Shown in pieces: positions 20,405 through 32,211 of a stretch of 64,000 nt of DNA; position 1 is the first letter of the stretch; each line of letters opens with the position of its first letter. The notes under the pieces were generated by a model that ran no database searches, was not told the origin of the DNA, and saw only the letters and a list, made by a program, of their open reading frames with translations. A program made the translations under genes and the position numbers. The DNA is from Hormiphora californensis (taxonomy: Eukaryota > Ctenophora > Tentaculata > Cydippida > Pleurobrachiidae). Location: positions 2,446,077-2,510,076 of the forward strand of contig CM035360.1 in NCBI GenBank assembly GCA_020137815.1. The letters are read 5' to 3'.

Positions 20405-20867
20405 TTACCCACTGCCCCCCCCCCCCCCCGCCCTTTTTCTTGTATCCTATAATCCAACCTGTCCCCACCATATCCTATAATCCAACTTATCCTATAATCC
20501 GACATATTTATCATGAGCAGTTGTTTCCCCCTTTCCTCTCACCTCTCCTCTTACCTCCACTAACCTCTCTTCTTTCCCATATGCGCTATATGGTACAATG
20601 ACCCGTCTAACATGGAGCAACCTATGTGGACTTCTTCTACAACCAGTCTATACCTGTCCCCCAAGCTTGTGGCACTGAATAGGAACTCTCAGTTTAATTG
20701 ACTCCCTAGAACTTTAGCAGTGCCTCGCAAGGGACAGTTTGGAACTGATAATATGTGTGCGCTAGAGAACTTTCTATGTTACATGTTTCCTACGCTGTTT
20801 ATGTGTTAGCTGCGTGTGCATCCTTATTTTGTGTTCCACATATCTATTTATTTCAAATCAAATCAAA

Positions 20868-20875
<8 letters not shown>

Positions 20876-20899
<24 letters not shown>

Positions 20900-21387
20900 T
20901 CCCTGTCTCACTAGACGTAAACAGAGACGCTATTATATCACGTTTGTTAGGTCGATAGGACCTTAATAATAATATTAAACAAAATGTAATCTCAGGAAAT
21001 CGGAAGTCTGCTATAGGAGTTTTTTCGAGGGCCGATAAATCGATGTTCATATTAGTAGGTACTTAGTAGCTGTTCTCACACGATGTCAACAGCTGCATTA
21101 ATCAAGGTGCAACACTATATTGAGCATAACAATTATATCTTTTTAAAATATATTTCTTTCTGGATCAATATTTGTTTTTCTCTCCCATCTCCCCTAGCTA
21201 GAATTATACCCCGGTATTTATCTCAACCACTGTTTTATAGCTTGCAACTGGAGTTCTTAGAAGCATAATCAATATAATTTATATTTTCGGGGTAGATCGT
21301 GGTGGATCACCGATTATTCCACTTCTAGACACACTTGTTGTTGTTTTTGATTCTAGCAGATGCATGATAATGATAATAAATAATATT
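20876..21387. other. Intergenic AT-rich DNA
   Basis: After a CT array at about 20868-20892 nothing recognisable is seen up to the MITE at 21396. Confidence 0.5.
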
Positions 21388-21395
21388 CAGATTTC

Positions 21396-21626
21396 GGTAC
21401 TACCCGCATCCTCCATATCCTTAAATCGCCAATGATTGCGTATTCACTGCGTAATCGCTGCGTATTCACTCTGGAACCACGGCGTATTCACTGCGTATTA
21501 CTTGCGTATTCGCTCTGTATTCACTGCGTATTCGCTCTGTATTCACTGCGTAAAAACTGCGTAAACACTGTGTAAACACTGCGTAAACACTATCGATTTA
21601 AGGATATGGAGGATGCAGGTAGTACC
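21396..21626. mobile_element. 231-bp MITE with 8-bp target duplication (hAT-like)
   Basis: Inverted ends of about 33 bp: GGTACTACCCGCATCCTCCA at the left, with the complement ending GGATGCAGGTAGTACC at the right. It is flanked by CAGATTTC on both sides (21388-21395, 21627-21634). The interior is a short tandem of CTGCGTATTCA-like 10-12 bp units. Confidence 0.88.
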
Positions 21627-21785
21627 CAGATTTCACCACTGCTGTATCATCACTGCTGGGTGGGTTAGGGGTATACACAATTGGAAATATATCAGCTGTC
21701 AGAGATGATGATAATCTATATCCTTGACCCTTGACAGTTTGTCATTTCATCCTCTCTTCTATCCTCTCAACTACCTTCTATCTCT

Positions 21786-21818
<33 letters not shown>

Positions 21819-21829
21819 TCTTTTAAATC

Positions 21830-22620
21830 AAACCCATTTTTATAAACTTAATGGTTCAAAAAAGCAAAATCCCTAATTTATATTTTGGGGAAAAAATTTT
21901 TTTTAAAACTTTTTCCCCTTTTCTGACCCATTTTTTTTTTTTTTTCCCAGCTTTAAAAAGAAATAAATTAAAAAGTTTTTTTAACCCCCGACCCCTAAAA
22001 TTTAAATAATTTGGAAATTGGTAACGTTTTATTTTTGGGAACACGGGTTTTTCACGGGAAATTAAAATTGGTATCCTTTTGTATCCTCGAAATTCCCCTC
22101 TGAAAGCAAAAACGCCCAAAATTGTGTAACACCAAAACCTTTAACCCTTTTTGGGGACCCCGGATACCCGATTTCCCACATGCCCAAACCGGGGGTTAGG
22201 GGAACCCAAAAATTGGAAAATTATAAATTAAAACTTAAGGGGTTTATTTTTCTTATCCTTTTTTTCCCCTTTTTTCCCTTTCTTTCCTCTCCTTCCCCCC
22301 TTTTTTTAAAAACCCCTTTATTTTTTCCCCTTCTTCTCTCCCAAACTTCCACTTCTTCTTTCCCTTCCTTTCCCCCCTTCCCCCCCCTTTTCCTTTTTTT
22401 GGGCCCCCTTCCACCCCCTTTTTTTTTTCTTTCCCCCTTCCCCCCTTTCCCTTTTCCCCCATTCCCCCTCTTATTTCTTTTTTTTGCTTTCCTCTCTCTC
22501 TCTCTCTCTCTCCCCCTCTCTCCCCTCTCTCTCTCCTCTCTCTCCCCCCTTCCCCCTCCCCTCTCTCCCCTCCCCCTTTCCTTCTCTCTCCCCCTCTCTT
22601 TTCCTCTCTCTCTTCTCAGT
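21830..22620. other. Homopolymer-inflated, low-information segment
   Basis: Almost every base run is expanded (strings of A, T, C and G of 3-9 bases) and the tail is CT/CCTT-rich. The texture differs from flanking DNA and matches segments at 34880-35345 and 54630-55310. It probably reflects consensus error near CT-rich DNA rather than biology. No gene is called. Confidence 0.6.
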
Positions 22621-22928
22621 CACTGCCTAAACATCTTGTCAACGTTGATTGATTTGAGTATGTTTCTGCTTGAGTATATGTCGTTAGATAGTTAGTGTGG
22701 AAGAGAGAGAGAGAGAGTGGGAGAGTGAGAGAGAGAGTGGGAGAGTGGGAGAGAGAGGGGAGAGGGAGTGAGAATGAGAGTGATGGAGATATTTCTCGCG
22801 AGATATTCAATGGTTCTTGTTCGATTTCATATCCCTGTTACCGGTACCCTCTTGGTGACAGGATCAAGAGACAAATATGAGTCCGGGAAGAGGAGAGAAA
22901 CGGTTTCCAACTGGTTGAGAGAGGGATC

Positions 22929-22930
<2 letters not shown>

Positions 22931-22976
<46 letters not shown>
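22931..22976. repeat. GA microsatellite
   Basis: Uninterrupted (GA)n followed by TATATATATA. Confidence 0.95.
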
Positions 22977-22979
<3 letters not shown>

Positions 22980-23287
22980 TATATATAGGTTAGTGTGAGT
23001 GTGCTCATCATATGGTTTCTGGTATCTGTTGAAAGAGGGGCTCTTCTCCTTTGACCCACTCCCTCGCTATCTCTAAACATGTCAAGAGCTGCCCGCCATT
23101 TTCCTAAGGATTCCTTACTGCACCCACACGAATGTATATCGTGGATTGGCCCTTTTTTGTTGGCCCAACCCCTGTTTTTTACAAAGGGAACAAGGCAACC
23201 CAACCCCTAGGGTGGGGGCACAGAAGAGATAAATAGTAAATTTAGAGAGGGACCGCGAAAGAATCGAGAGAATATGTATAGTTACCT

Positions 23288-24110
23288 GGGGGGGGGGGAC
23301 ATGTTAATTGTTAATAAATCACCTCTTTTTTTCGATTTTGTTAATTAACGTTAATTAACAAAATTAACAAAATTAACAAATGCTAAAAGACTGTTCTTAT
23401 TGGTCAATAATACGACTTTAACTGGTTTAATTTTATAGTTTAATGAATTATCTAACACATATATACCCAAACAAGGCCTTTTCCGATAGCCAAAGTCCGA
23501 CATACAGGTTTTTTGGCTCAAAATCGATAAAATTCCAAAAGTTACAAATATTTCAATTTAGCGTATAAAATCTCACTTTAACGTAATTTTTAAATTGGTA
23601 ATCGATTCTTTGGACGTAATAAGATGATGTATAACGTTTCTGTTGAAAAAAGAAATGAAATTTTCCCAAAATCAATTTTTTGGTCAAGGATTGAAAATTT
23701 GCTTCGCTACAAATCCTTGTGTTTTTTAGAAAAATTGACTTTTGGGATATTTTTCGTTTTAAGGTAAATTCATGAGTTTTATTTAGTTTTTAGGGTGCGA
23801 AAATGTGGATTAGTGTCATTTGACTTCAATTGTGGTTTAGTTTGGCTAGTATTTATTAACATTTACAAAATGGAATAAATCGCTGTAGAAAAGCCGTAGT
23901 AGAGGTAGTAGGGGTATGTAAATCGTACAGAATGAACAAATTTGCTCGCAGAACAAGTGTTAAATACTAAAAATACGTGCTAAAGGGGATTTAGATGGCA
24001 TAAATGGCATTTGTTAACGTTTGTTAACTTTTTGTTAATTTGTTAATAAATCACCTGTTTTCTCGATGTTAATATTAACAAAGTTAACAAAATTAACATG
24101 TCCCTCCCCC
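23288..24110. mobile_element. 823-bp element with G-run ends and 8-bp target duplication
   Basis: The left end is a run of ten G then ACATGTTAATTGTTAATAAA; the right end is TTAACATGTCCCTCCCCC, its approximate complement. AGTTACCT is duplicated at 23280-23287 and 24111-24118. Sub-terminal sequence on both sides is rich in TTAACAAAATTAAC and TAATAAATCACCT. No coding capacity. The G-run end and 8-bp duplication recall the larger element at 61442-63700. Confidence 0.85.
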
Positions 24111-24118
24111 AGTTACCT

Positions 24119-25386
24119 CTAATTGCAATTAAAGCTATCCCCTACCGCTTGGGACCCTCCCTCCGCCCCCTCTCCACACAGGCAGGTCTATATCAGCAGA
24201 GTGATTTGGTTTAATTTACTACATCCTACTAGATTCAATAGCTGTGTGTTACTACACATCCTACTAGATTCACAGTAACTAACACAGGTATTCTTTCTAC
24301 AGAAGTCGTTTTCTTGAAACCGCTTCTTTTCACAGTGCAGTGTGTCCGCTTTTGGTGACGTAGTTCATACTTGATGCTAGGATGAGCTGCCAAAGGCGGT
24401 TCTGCCAGAGGATGAGTGAGGGTGGGGGGTCTCGTGGCTGAGGGGGCTGGGGAGGGGGATCGTGACTAGGGGGATCTTGACTATAAAGGGTAGTCGTGGG
24501 ATGGCTCGTGGGAGACATTAACCGTTATTTGCCAAAGATCGTGACTGAGGGTGGCGGGATCGTGACTAAGGAGGATCCTGAGATGGCTCGTGGGAGGCAT
24601 TCCCTTGAACCGTTATTTGCCAAATTGACTGTGATGCTTTACTTCCCCAATAGTTGTTGAAGGATCACGCTTTCCCTTTGATACAAAGTCTAGGTGGTGC
24701 CGATATCAGACAGGGTTTTGTCTGATCAATGATTGGCACTCCTTGTCTGATCATGCTGTCGTCTGGGATTGATTGGGGTCATGCATACTAACCAAACCCT
24801 CCCTCCTTTTTTGCAATTTCCCGCAACATGTATCAACACGCTGTGACTTGAGAGAAGTGGGGTTTCTCTCTCTCTCTCTCTCTCTCTCTCCTCTCCGCTC
24901 ATCTCCTCTCTCTGCCTCTCCTCTGCTCCTCTCATTCCTCTCTCTCTCTCCTCGTCTCCTGCTCTCATCTCTCTCCTCCATCGTTCTCTCTGCTCATCTC
25001 CTCCTCTCCCTCTCTCTCTCTCCTCCTCACCGACTCTCCTCTCCAAGTCGCATCTCTCCACTCTCTACTCTCCTCCTCAGTTGGCTCCTCGGGGATTCAA
25101 AATATCTCCTCGCGATCTCCGGCGTCAGATGACAGCTCTCTCATCTCTCTCCCTCCTGCTTCTCTCTCGGCCGGTAAACTCGTCCTCTCTCTCTCTCTAA
25201 GTCATCTCTGTCTCATACTCCTCTTACGATGGATCTCTGAAACCTCGAGACTTCCTCGGAATCTCTCTCCGTCTCAGATAATCTCAATACCTCTCTCTCT
25301 CTTGCCCCTCTCTTCTCAGGAAGGTCTCTCATTCTCTCTCCTCTCTCGTCTCGTCCAAATCCCTAATCATGTACTCAATCGGATGA
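24119..25386. other. Intergenic, increasingly CT- and CpG-rich
   Basis: Small tandem fragments of GGATCGTGACTGAGGG-type sequence lie at 24415-24600. From 24865 the DNA is dominated by CT-rich strings. No gene is supported. Confidence 0.5.
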
Positions 25387-25917
25387 TTGATCACGGCAAT
25401 CATCTATTTCAACAATCAGTCTCCGGTCAGCGTCTCCGTCTCTCCGACGCTATCTCAGCGAACCGAAGAAACCAAAAGAAAAACGCTCAATACTCCTCGC
25501 GGCCAAGGATCAGCGACAGAAACTCCTCAGTTCAATCTGCCCGTCAACGATGAGCGTAACCGTCCCCTATCAGAGGTGGTATCCCTAACGGATCTCAATA
25601 TCTCCGAAATACACAAGGAACTTACAGCGTCGTCATCGTTATCTTATCAAACGCATCTCGCATGGACTCGGGGAAGAATCGGAGTGCCGCAGAGTCCGGC
25701 TCGCGGTCTAGGATCAGACTTCTATTCAGAGCTGGCGAGGTCGAGCAAGCACCATCAGTATGCTAAAGTGGGCTACGCAGGTCGGACGCCGTCCGACTCG
25801 AAGGGAACCTTCGTACCATCGCAATCTAAACGCTCTGCACCCGGCGCACATATAGCGAACTCATCGAGTACATCCGAAGGGGGAAATCGCTCATCTCGAG
25901 AGGTATCTGGTAAGTGA
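25387..25917 (+). other. Unrecognised CpG-rich open frame, about 176 codons
   Basis: The frame is open from 25387 to TGA at 25915-25917 but has no ATG near its start. Its content (TETPQFNLPVNDERNRPLSE, SLSYQTHLAWTRGRIGVPQS, FYSELARSSKHHQYAKVGY) is balanced rather than repeat-like. The DNA here is noticeably richer in CG dinucleotides than flanking DNA. It ends with a GTAAGT donor-like site at 25910. It could be an exon of an unknown gene, a retroelement remnant or chance; I assign no function. Confidence 0.3.
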
Positions 25918-27090
25918 AGAAAACTTCCGATCTCTCCTATGACTCACGGGAGCGCAGAGCACGAGGCGGCGTGATCTTCCACTCCAAACTATCACGAGGG
26001 TCTCTACTCGACGGCGCGCTCGCCTCCCTACTCACCGACTCGTGATCCTCGGTCACTCCCCTGCTAACAGGTCTCATGGCGGTCTGCTCCTCGATAGGGG
26101 GTTCACCGTGTCATCATCTCGTAGTTACGGCACGGGTCTCGCGGGACTTTTAGAGCGCGTGGTCTCTTCGATCGCAAGCAGACAGATCCCACCCTCTATC
26201 CCAATTCAGATCGTGCCTTCTCTAACAACGCTAAACTCGTGCTGATCAGCGGTCCGGGGCTCTCAGGTGGAGGCTTCTCCAGGGAGGCAGATCACGGAGC
26301 GATACATTTCTCTGAGTAAGGCGGGGAAGGAGTTCAAGCAATCCTCGGCGCAGAAATCCGGGCTCCGGAAAGTGCCTCTGTTACATGTAGTCGATCCCCC
26401 GCTCTCCTCCTCTCTCTCTCCTCTCTCTTTCCGTGTCCACTGCAACTGGTCCCTCTGTCACCTCTATCTCCACTTCCGCACAACGTTATTTGAGGAATGA
26501 GGTCTGTCAATATTACGTATCGAAGGGTTCAAGCTCCATCTCAATTTCCTTGAATTGTAATTACACGAGAGAGGTGGAGGTGATCATTTTCTAGCTACTG
26601 TACTTCCCTACCAGTCTGCTTGGTACTTCCTGCCCCACTTAAATTAGGTCTCAGTTAATTAGGTGCCCCACTATACTGATTGACATGTGTGACGTGTCCG
26701 GTCCCACCCTACAGTCCCACACGTAATGAGCATCTAGGTAACTCTGCGTGTTAGACCTCATGATCTAGGTAGACCCTATAACACGTAATGAGGATGTAGA
26801 CCGGACACGTAATGATTGGGTGTGGGTGTGATACCCCGCCTCTAATTAAATGAGGTTCAGTTAGCATCATTTGCTGGTTTTAAGGGGCTCGGTGCCTCAC
26901 TATTGTAATTGCATGCTCCCCTTCTCTGTGTGTTTATAGTTCTCTCTCTCACCCTCTCTCTGTGTTTATAGTTCTCTCTCACTCCCTCTCTCTCCCTCCA
27001 TCTCTCTCCTAAGGCTCCCTGCTAGCTCCCGTTATAATTAGGATACCCTGAGGCATCCATATCCCCCCTCTTTCAGTGTACATGGGGAGG
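25918..27090. other. Intergenic, no gene recognised
   Basis: CpG-rich DNA continues to about 26400, then AT/CT-rich DNA with a repeated GACACGTAATGA-type motif near 26720-26820. Confidence 0.5.
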
Positions 27091-27093
27091 AAG

Positions 27094-27340
27094 CCAATAA
27101 GGGTCTATTATCCACCCCACGTGACCACTGAACAACCAATCACGGGCTATTATCCAGCCCACGTGACCTATCTGAGCCACCCCTCCCCACGTGGTACCAT
27201 GTGATATTTCCCTAGGTCTATTGCAGCAGACCCATTAGATCCCCCCTCCATTGCTCGAAATAGCACGTGACTGGACCACGTGAGTGCCCCACAGCGCGGT
27301 ACAATATAAACGCCTCCTCCACTCTCCCCTCATGTCCCGC
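27094..27340 (+). promoter_or_regulatory. Promoter-like block: CCAAT x2, CACGTG x5, TATA
   Basis: CCAAT is at 27094-27098 and 27136-27140. CACGTG is at 27118, 27160, 27188, 27264 and 27277, mostly as CACGTGAC. TATAAA is at 27305-27310, about 30 bp before CTCATGTCCCGCCGCCGCC. A roughly 45-bp module (CTATTATCCA, then CCCACGTGACC) is repeated within it. This arrangement is typical of a bHLH-ZIP-regulated promoter. The next plus-strand gene is SoxC, whose first visible exon begins with a splice acceptor, so a 5' untranslated exon starting here is plausible. Confidence 0.5.
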
Positions 27341-27378
27341 CGCCGCCACTAGCACCCTCTCTCTCTTCCTCTAACTGT

Positions 27379-27429
<51 letters not shown>

Positions 27430-28902
27430 CTCTCTCTGGCTCGGTTATATTCCTTGCTAATCTCTCATTTACCATATGTTAGCAAACTGTTCTCTCCCTC
27501 TCTTGCTTAGTTCAGTAACTCTTTCTTTCTCACACTCTCTCACTCTATCTCTCTCACTCACCCTCTCTATCTCTCTCACTTTCTCACTCTCAGTCCCTCT
27601 CTCTCTCTATCTCTCTCAGTCAGTCCCTCACTCTTTCTACTTCCACATTCGCTCTTTTTTCGCGTATTATAGCTGTGCATACATCTTGTACTGCAGCAGT
27701 AGCTACTACATGATTTGTATTTGGTTTTGATTTGTATTTTATAGTTTTGATATAGTTGCAACCTTGATAGTTGGATTTTGTCACCTTGTCAATGATGTAA
27801 TAATCTCTCTAGTAAACTCATCATTTCGTCACCTTGTAAACTTGTTTCGTCAGAGAGGCAGTGTCCCTAGCAGCATGATACTTTTGATATGACTCACCCG
27901 CTGATCTATTATAATAGTGATCTCTCTCCCCTCTCTCTACTGTTATAATAGTGATCTCTCTCCCCTCTCTCTACTGTTAGTGACCTGCTCCCCGTTTATC
28001 ATGGTGAACCCTAAACTGCACCCTTCTCTAGACGTAATAATCTCTCCATGATCTATCTAAACGTGATCTATCTAATCCTTCCCTCTCTAGTGATCTATAT
28101 CAGATATCTGTGATCGTTATATTATGATCCGACTATTTTAACATGCACACAGTGACCAATCTGTCCTGCTGCCGTCTGCAGTAGTAACAGCAGCTGTTCT
28201 CTATGTGGGAGCCTCCACTCTCGTGCTGACATTAGGTCATTCAATGTGCTACAGTAGATCTAATTTCTCTATCTGTCTCCCTCTCTTTTACTATCTCTCA
28301 CCAGCTCCCTCTCTCTCTGTCTCCATGCCCTTCTCCAATTGAAATGTGACCAATGATGTTTCTTCAGACATTACTTATTAGCATTCAGACATTACTTATT
28401 AGCATTCAAACTCTGCTGCATAGTTAAGTAGAATATATATTCGGCTTTGCACAATCCGATTTGTCTATAACCATTTCTATATGATTTGTCTAACTCCCAT
28501 CTTGTATCTATCTCTGTCTCACTCTCTCCCTCCCTCTCTCCCTCCCTCTCTTTAATCTCTCACCAGCTTTCAGTCTATCTCTCTCTCTCCGCTTATTATA
28601 ATACCACGTCTCACAAGTGCACCATATTGAACCATATTATAACTGTACTGCATGTTTCTACGTTGGTTGATTGATTACAATCTCTCTTTTTCTCTCCCTT
28701 ACCTGTTCCCTATATCTCTCCTGCGTTCTAGTTCCTACCTCGGTCTCACTCACTCCCCCTGCGATTATATCTCTCTGCTCAATTATTTTCGATCCTATCT
28801 CTCTCTGTGCAAATAGGTGGGGCCGGATCAGTATCATATCTACTTGAAATGATATCCCTGAAAAATCTCATGTTCTCTAACTTATGTAATCCAATCTACT
28901 CT

Positions 28903-28958
<56 letters not shown>

Positions 28959-29572
28959 CCTGACTGGTAGTTGTCCTCGGTTGCCCATACAAGTTACTAC
29001 AACACGCCTAATTTTCTCCCTTCAGACTCTTAGTAACTATTCGCTTTTCGTCTTTCTCTCTCCCTTCCTCTCTCCCTTCCTCTCTCCCAATTGAACATGT
29101 ATTTTTTCTCCCTTGCTTCCTATTTTTTATTTCCCTTACTTCTCCCTTTTAGTCTTCTCCCTTTGAACTTTATACCTCTTTGTCATAAACCCTCTTAAAT
29201 CATTTTGACTGACTCCCTGTAATTCCACCTTCAGTTCAGCGCTCTTTTTTCAAAGCCTCTCTCCCTCCCTCTCTCTCTGAATATCGTTCTGAACAAATGC
29301 CAATCGGTGTTGGGTTATCGTTCTGAACAACAGTGTATTCAAAGATGTTGGTGCTCTGTCTCTCTCTGAATATCGAGATCTGAACACAGCACCTTAGAAA
29401 ACAGATTGTTTTTCTCAGCCCAGAGTGACCACTATAATTTCTCTACTCTCTCTCCACCTTGGCTGTGCGCCCAGCTCCTTTTCATTGTCATGGTACTACC
29501 ATATTAGGAATTATAGGGATGCTAGAATATTAAGGGATAAATACCCTTATCTCTCTAGTCTCTCTCTCTTTC

Positions 29573-29632
<60 letters not shown>

Positions 29633-29942
29633 TCTTTCTCATTGCCATAATCATTATTCTCGATTCGTACCCCTGTGGTCCTCTAGATCTTCTAGTTCGA
29701 TTATCTCTCTCTATCTTGCTTGTCTGATCCCTCACACGATGGTGGTTTGTACCCCCCCCCCCCCCCCCCCCCGTTTGTACTGGTAGGTTCTGGAGCCTGT
29801 GATATCTCTACCACCACTAATTTGACATTAATATGTTGATTTAGCGGCCACTATGTACCAATAATTGTAGCCCCAAATCTAACCCACTGTATGTTTGTTG
29901 AGTTTGCTATCTTGTTTACTAACCCTCCCTCCTCCTCCTATA
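27341..29942. other. CT-rich upstream or intronic DNA of SoxC
   Basis: The stretch is dominated by CT arrays (27378-27424, 28911-28951, 29577-29626) and short CT-rich tandems such as the repeated GTTATAATAGTGATCTC at 27908-27955. No coding exon is recognised. It probably includes the 5' untranslated intron of SoxC. Confidence 0.5.
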
Positions 29943-29945
29943 GCG

Positions 29946-31529
29946 ATGACAACTACACCATCACCCCCAACACCACCACCCTCAGTAACAGACTCCTCCT
30001 CTTCCTCCTGTGATGAAGCCTGCTCTGACAGTTCAATCCCTATCACCACGAGACCTGTAGAAGAGACACGACTCGATAACCATATAAGGGTGGCAGCTGA
30101 CTACGCCCAGAAGCGACCCGATGGTCACATCAAGCGACCCATGAACGCCTTCATGGTCTGGAGCCAGATCCAGCGAGCTAAGATCGTGAAGGAACAACCC
30201 AACAAGCACAATGCAGCCATTAGTAAACAACTAGGTAGCGAGTGGAAGATGTTAAGTGATGAGGCGAGGCTACCCTACATTCACGAGAGCCAGAGGTTGA
30301 AGCGGATCCATAAACAACAGTACCCTGATTACAAGTACAGACCCAGGAAGCGGGGCAAGGGAGCCACCACCACTACCACTACTACTGGGACGGCTAAGGA
30401 GAACACAGCCCCTTCTGTCCAAGTTAATGTGACTAGGAAGGAGCCTGTCCAACTGCCACCCCGATCCACCACACCGGATATCCACAATCCTAAATCCACA
30501 CCCCGACACCAAGCCGTGATTGTTAGGGAACAGCGCTCTGCCTCCTCCTATACCGTCCCCTTCATTAAGAGGAAACGAACACTCAAAATAGAGAGGGTCA
30601 CTGAAGAGGCAGCTGGGAGATTCGAGTTTTCTGAGCCTTCTGTCAAGAAGAGGCCTGCCTCTGTGAAACGGTGAGTTTTGTTTTTTTTCTGTTTCATGTC
30701 CCCCAATCACATTGGTGATATGTGACCGTCTAGGATCTAGACGTGGTTAGAGATAATGAATTATCTTCCGTGATACCAGAGACGATATATTTTTCAAATA
30801 TTTTACAGCCTCTTACCCCTTCAACCACACCACTAACCTTCTCTACTAACCACCCCACCAACCCTCTCTACTAACCACCCAACTAACCCTCTCTACTAAC
30901 CACACCACTAACCCTCTCTACTAACCACCCACTAACCCCCTCTACTAACCACCCAACTAACCCCCACCTCGTCCCCACTGACCCTCTACTAATTACTGAC
31001 CCCAACCTCGTCCCCCAGGTTTGTAGCAGTACAATTGGATTCCTCAAAGAGCACCACCGGTCAGGGTGGAGTGAAACGGTTCAGAATCCTAACAACAACC
31101 ACCTCAAATAACACCACAACAAACCTGTTTACCGCCCAGAAACAACCCTTTACCCTAACTCCCCCAACCACCCTCGCTCTCTCCTCATCGCCAACCAGCC
31201 AACCTTCTAAACGACCCCGGTTAGTCGACTGCTCCCCAGCCCTCCCTCACGAGAGGGAGATCATTAAAGAGCTGAGAGGTGGAGGGTACCTGAGTCAGAC
31301 TTGTGGGGGAAGTGCGGTGATACAGAAGAGTGAAGATATCCTGGACCACAGTTCAAAGGACATAGTTCAGCTGGACAATCTTTATTTTGACAGTCACACG
31401 GACTATTTTTCGGGAAGTTTAAATGAGAAAGATTTGTCGTTATCGGATTATACGACAGATGAAGTGTGGAATTTAATACGAGTAGAGGCACCCTTTACGA
31501 CAACAGCCTTAACGTGTTGTTCGTGCTAG
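29946..31529 (+). CDS. SoxC: SoxC-type HMG-box transcription factor
   Basis: Two exons, 29946-30670 and 31019-31529 (stop TAG), join in phase (CG|G) to encode 411 residues. An acceptor (CCTCCTCCTATAG) just upstream of the ATG suggests a noncoding first exon. The HMG box lies at about residues 61-139: [29 protein letters not shown], and [10 protein letters not shown] at its end. [15 protein letters not shown] and the RPMNAFMVW core are SOX hallmarks, and the HIK...SQI version is that of group C. The last 30 residues contain [12 protein letters not shown], comparable with the DYCTPEV acidic/hydrophobic transactivation end of vertebrate SOX4/11/12. It binds the DNA minor groove at ACAAAG-type sites in the nucleus. 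Between these ends are Ser/Thr/Pro-rich and basic segments ([18 protein letters not shown]). AATAAA at about 32469 could end its transcript, which would overlap the convergent gene. Confidence 0.92.
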
Positions 31530-32211
31530 GGTAGTAGTGTTTTTATGGTTTTTAGATGTTTTTAATAGACCCCCCTCCCTCTTCTTGCCCCCTCCCACGG
31601 ATAGTTTTTGTTACCCAGCTAGATTCTTGTTGATCAAGACAACCCTACCATGCCAACCATGTATTATACTCAGATACCTCATCCTTTTTTTCTATCTTTC
31701 TTGGAGAATATTATAGTCAGTTTGGTCCATGATTCAACATGGAGGGAGGAGGAATTTGTGCGAGCGTGGATAGCCTACCAAATCAAATCACACACACGCC
31801 CCTTCGGGGTCAGTTCAGCCCACCACCGTTCATCTTACAAAGATAGAGGGGAGATGAGGAAGAGAGAGAGACGAGAGATGAGAGAGAGAGAGAGAGACTG
31901 GAGAGAGAGAGTGAGAGAGGAGAGAGAGAGAGAGAAGACGATGACGAGGAGGCTAGACGAGAGATGAGAGAGAGAGACGAGAGGAGATGAGATCGAGTAG
32001 AGAGAAGCTAGACTCATACGGGTAGTGTAAACCTCATCACGATCCCCCATGATATATATTGTCTTAAGATTGGGTGTAGAAACTCATTAGAGATGTAATG
32101 AACATTCGTGAATGAACCTCACACCAGAGGGAGAGAAGTGGTCTAGTAATCATGTAATCTGGCATACTTTGCATAGATCAACTCTACATTTTATACTTTG
32201 AATAGCCTAGA

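Larger units (their letters stand above)
16586..20875 (+). mobile_element. Non-LTR retrotransposon (LINE), CR1/Jockey-like group
   Basis: The element encodes an apurinic-type endonuclease and reverse transcriptase in one frame (17246-20404), followed by a roughly 470-bp 3' region that ends in a short AAATC tandem at about 20857-20870 before a CT array. Short 3' tandem repeats instead of poly(A) are common in the CR1/L2 group. The 5' boundary is not visible; 16586 is only the start of the ORF1-like frame. The essentially uninterrupted long frame suggests a recent insertion. Confidence 0.85.
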
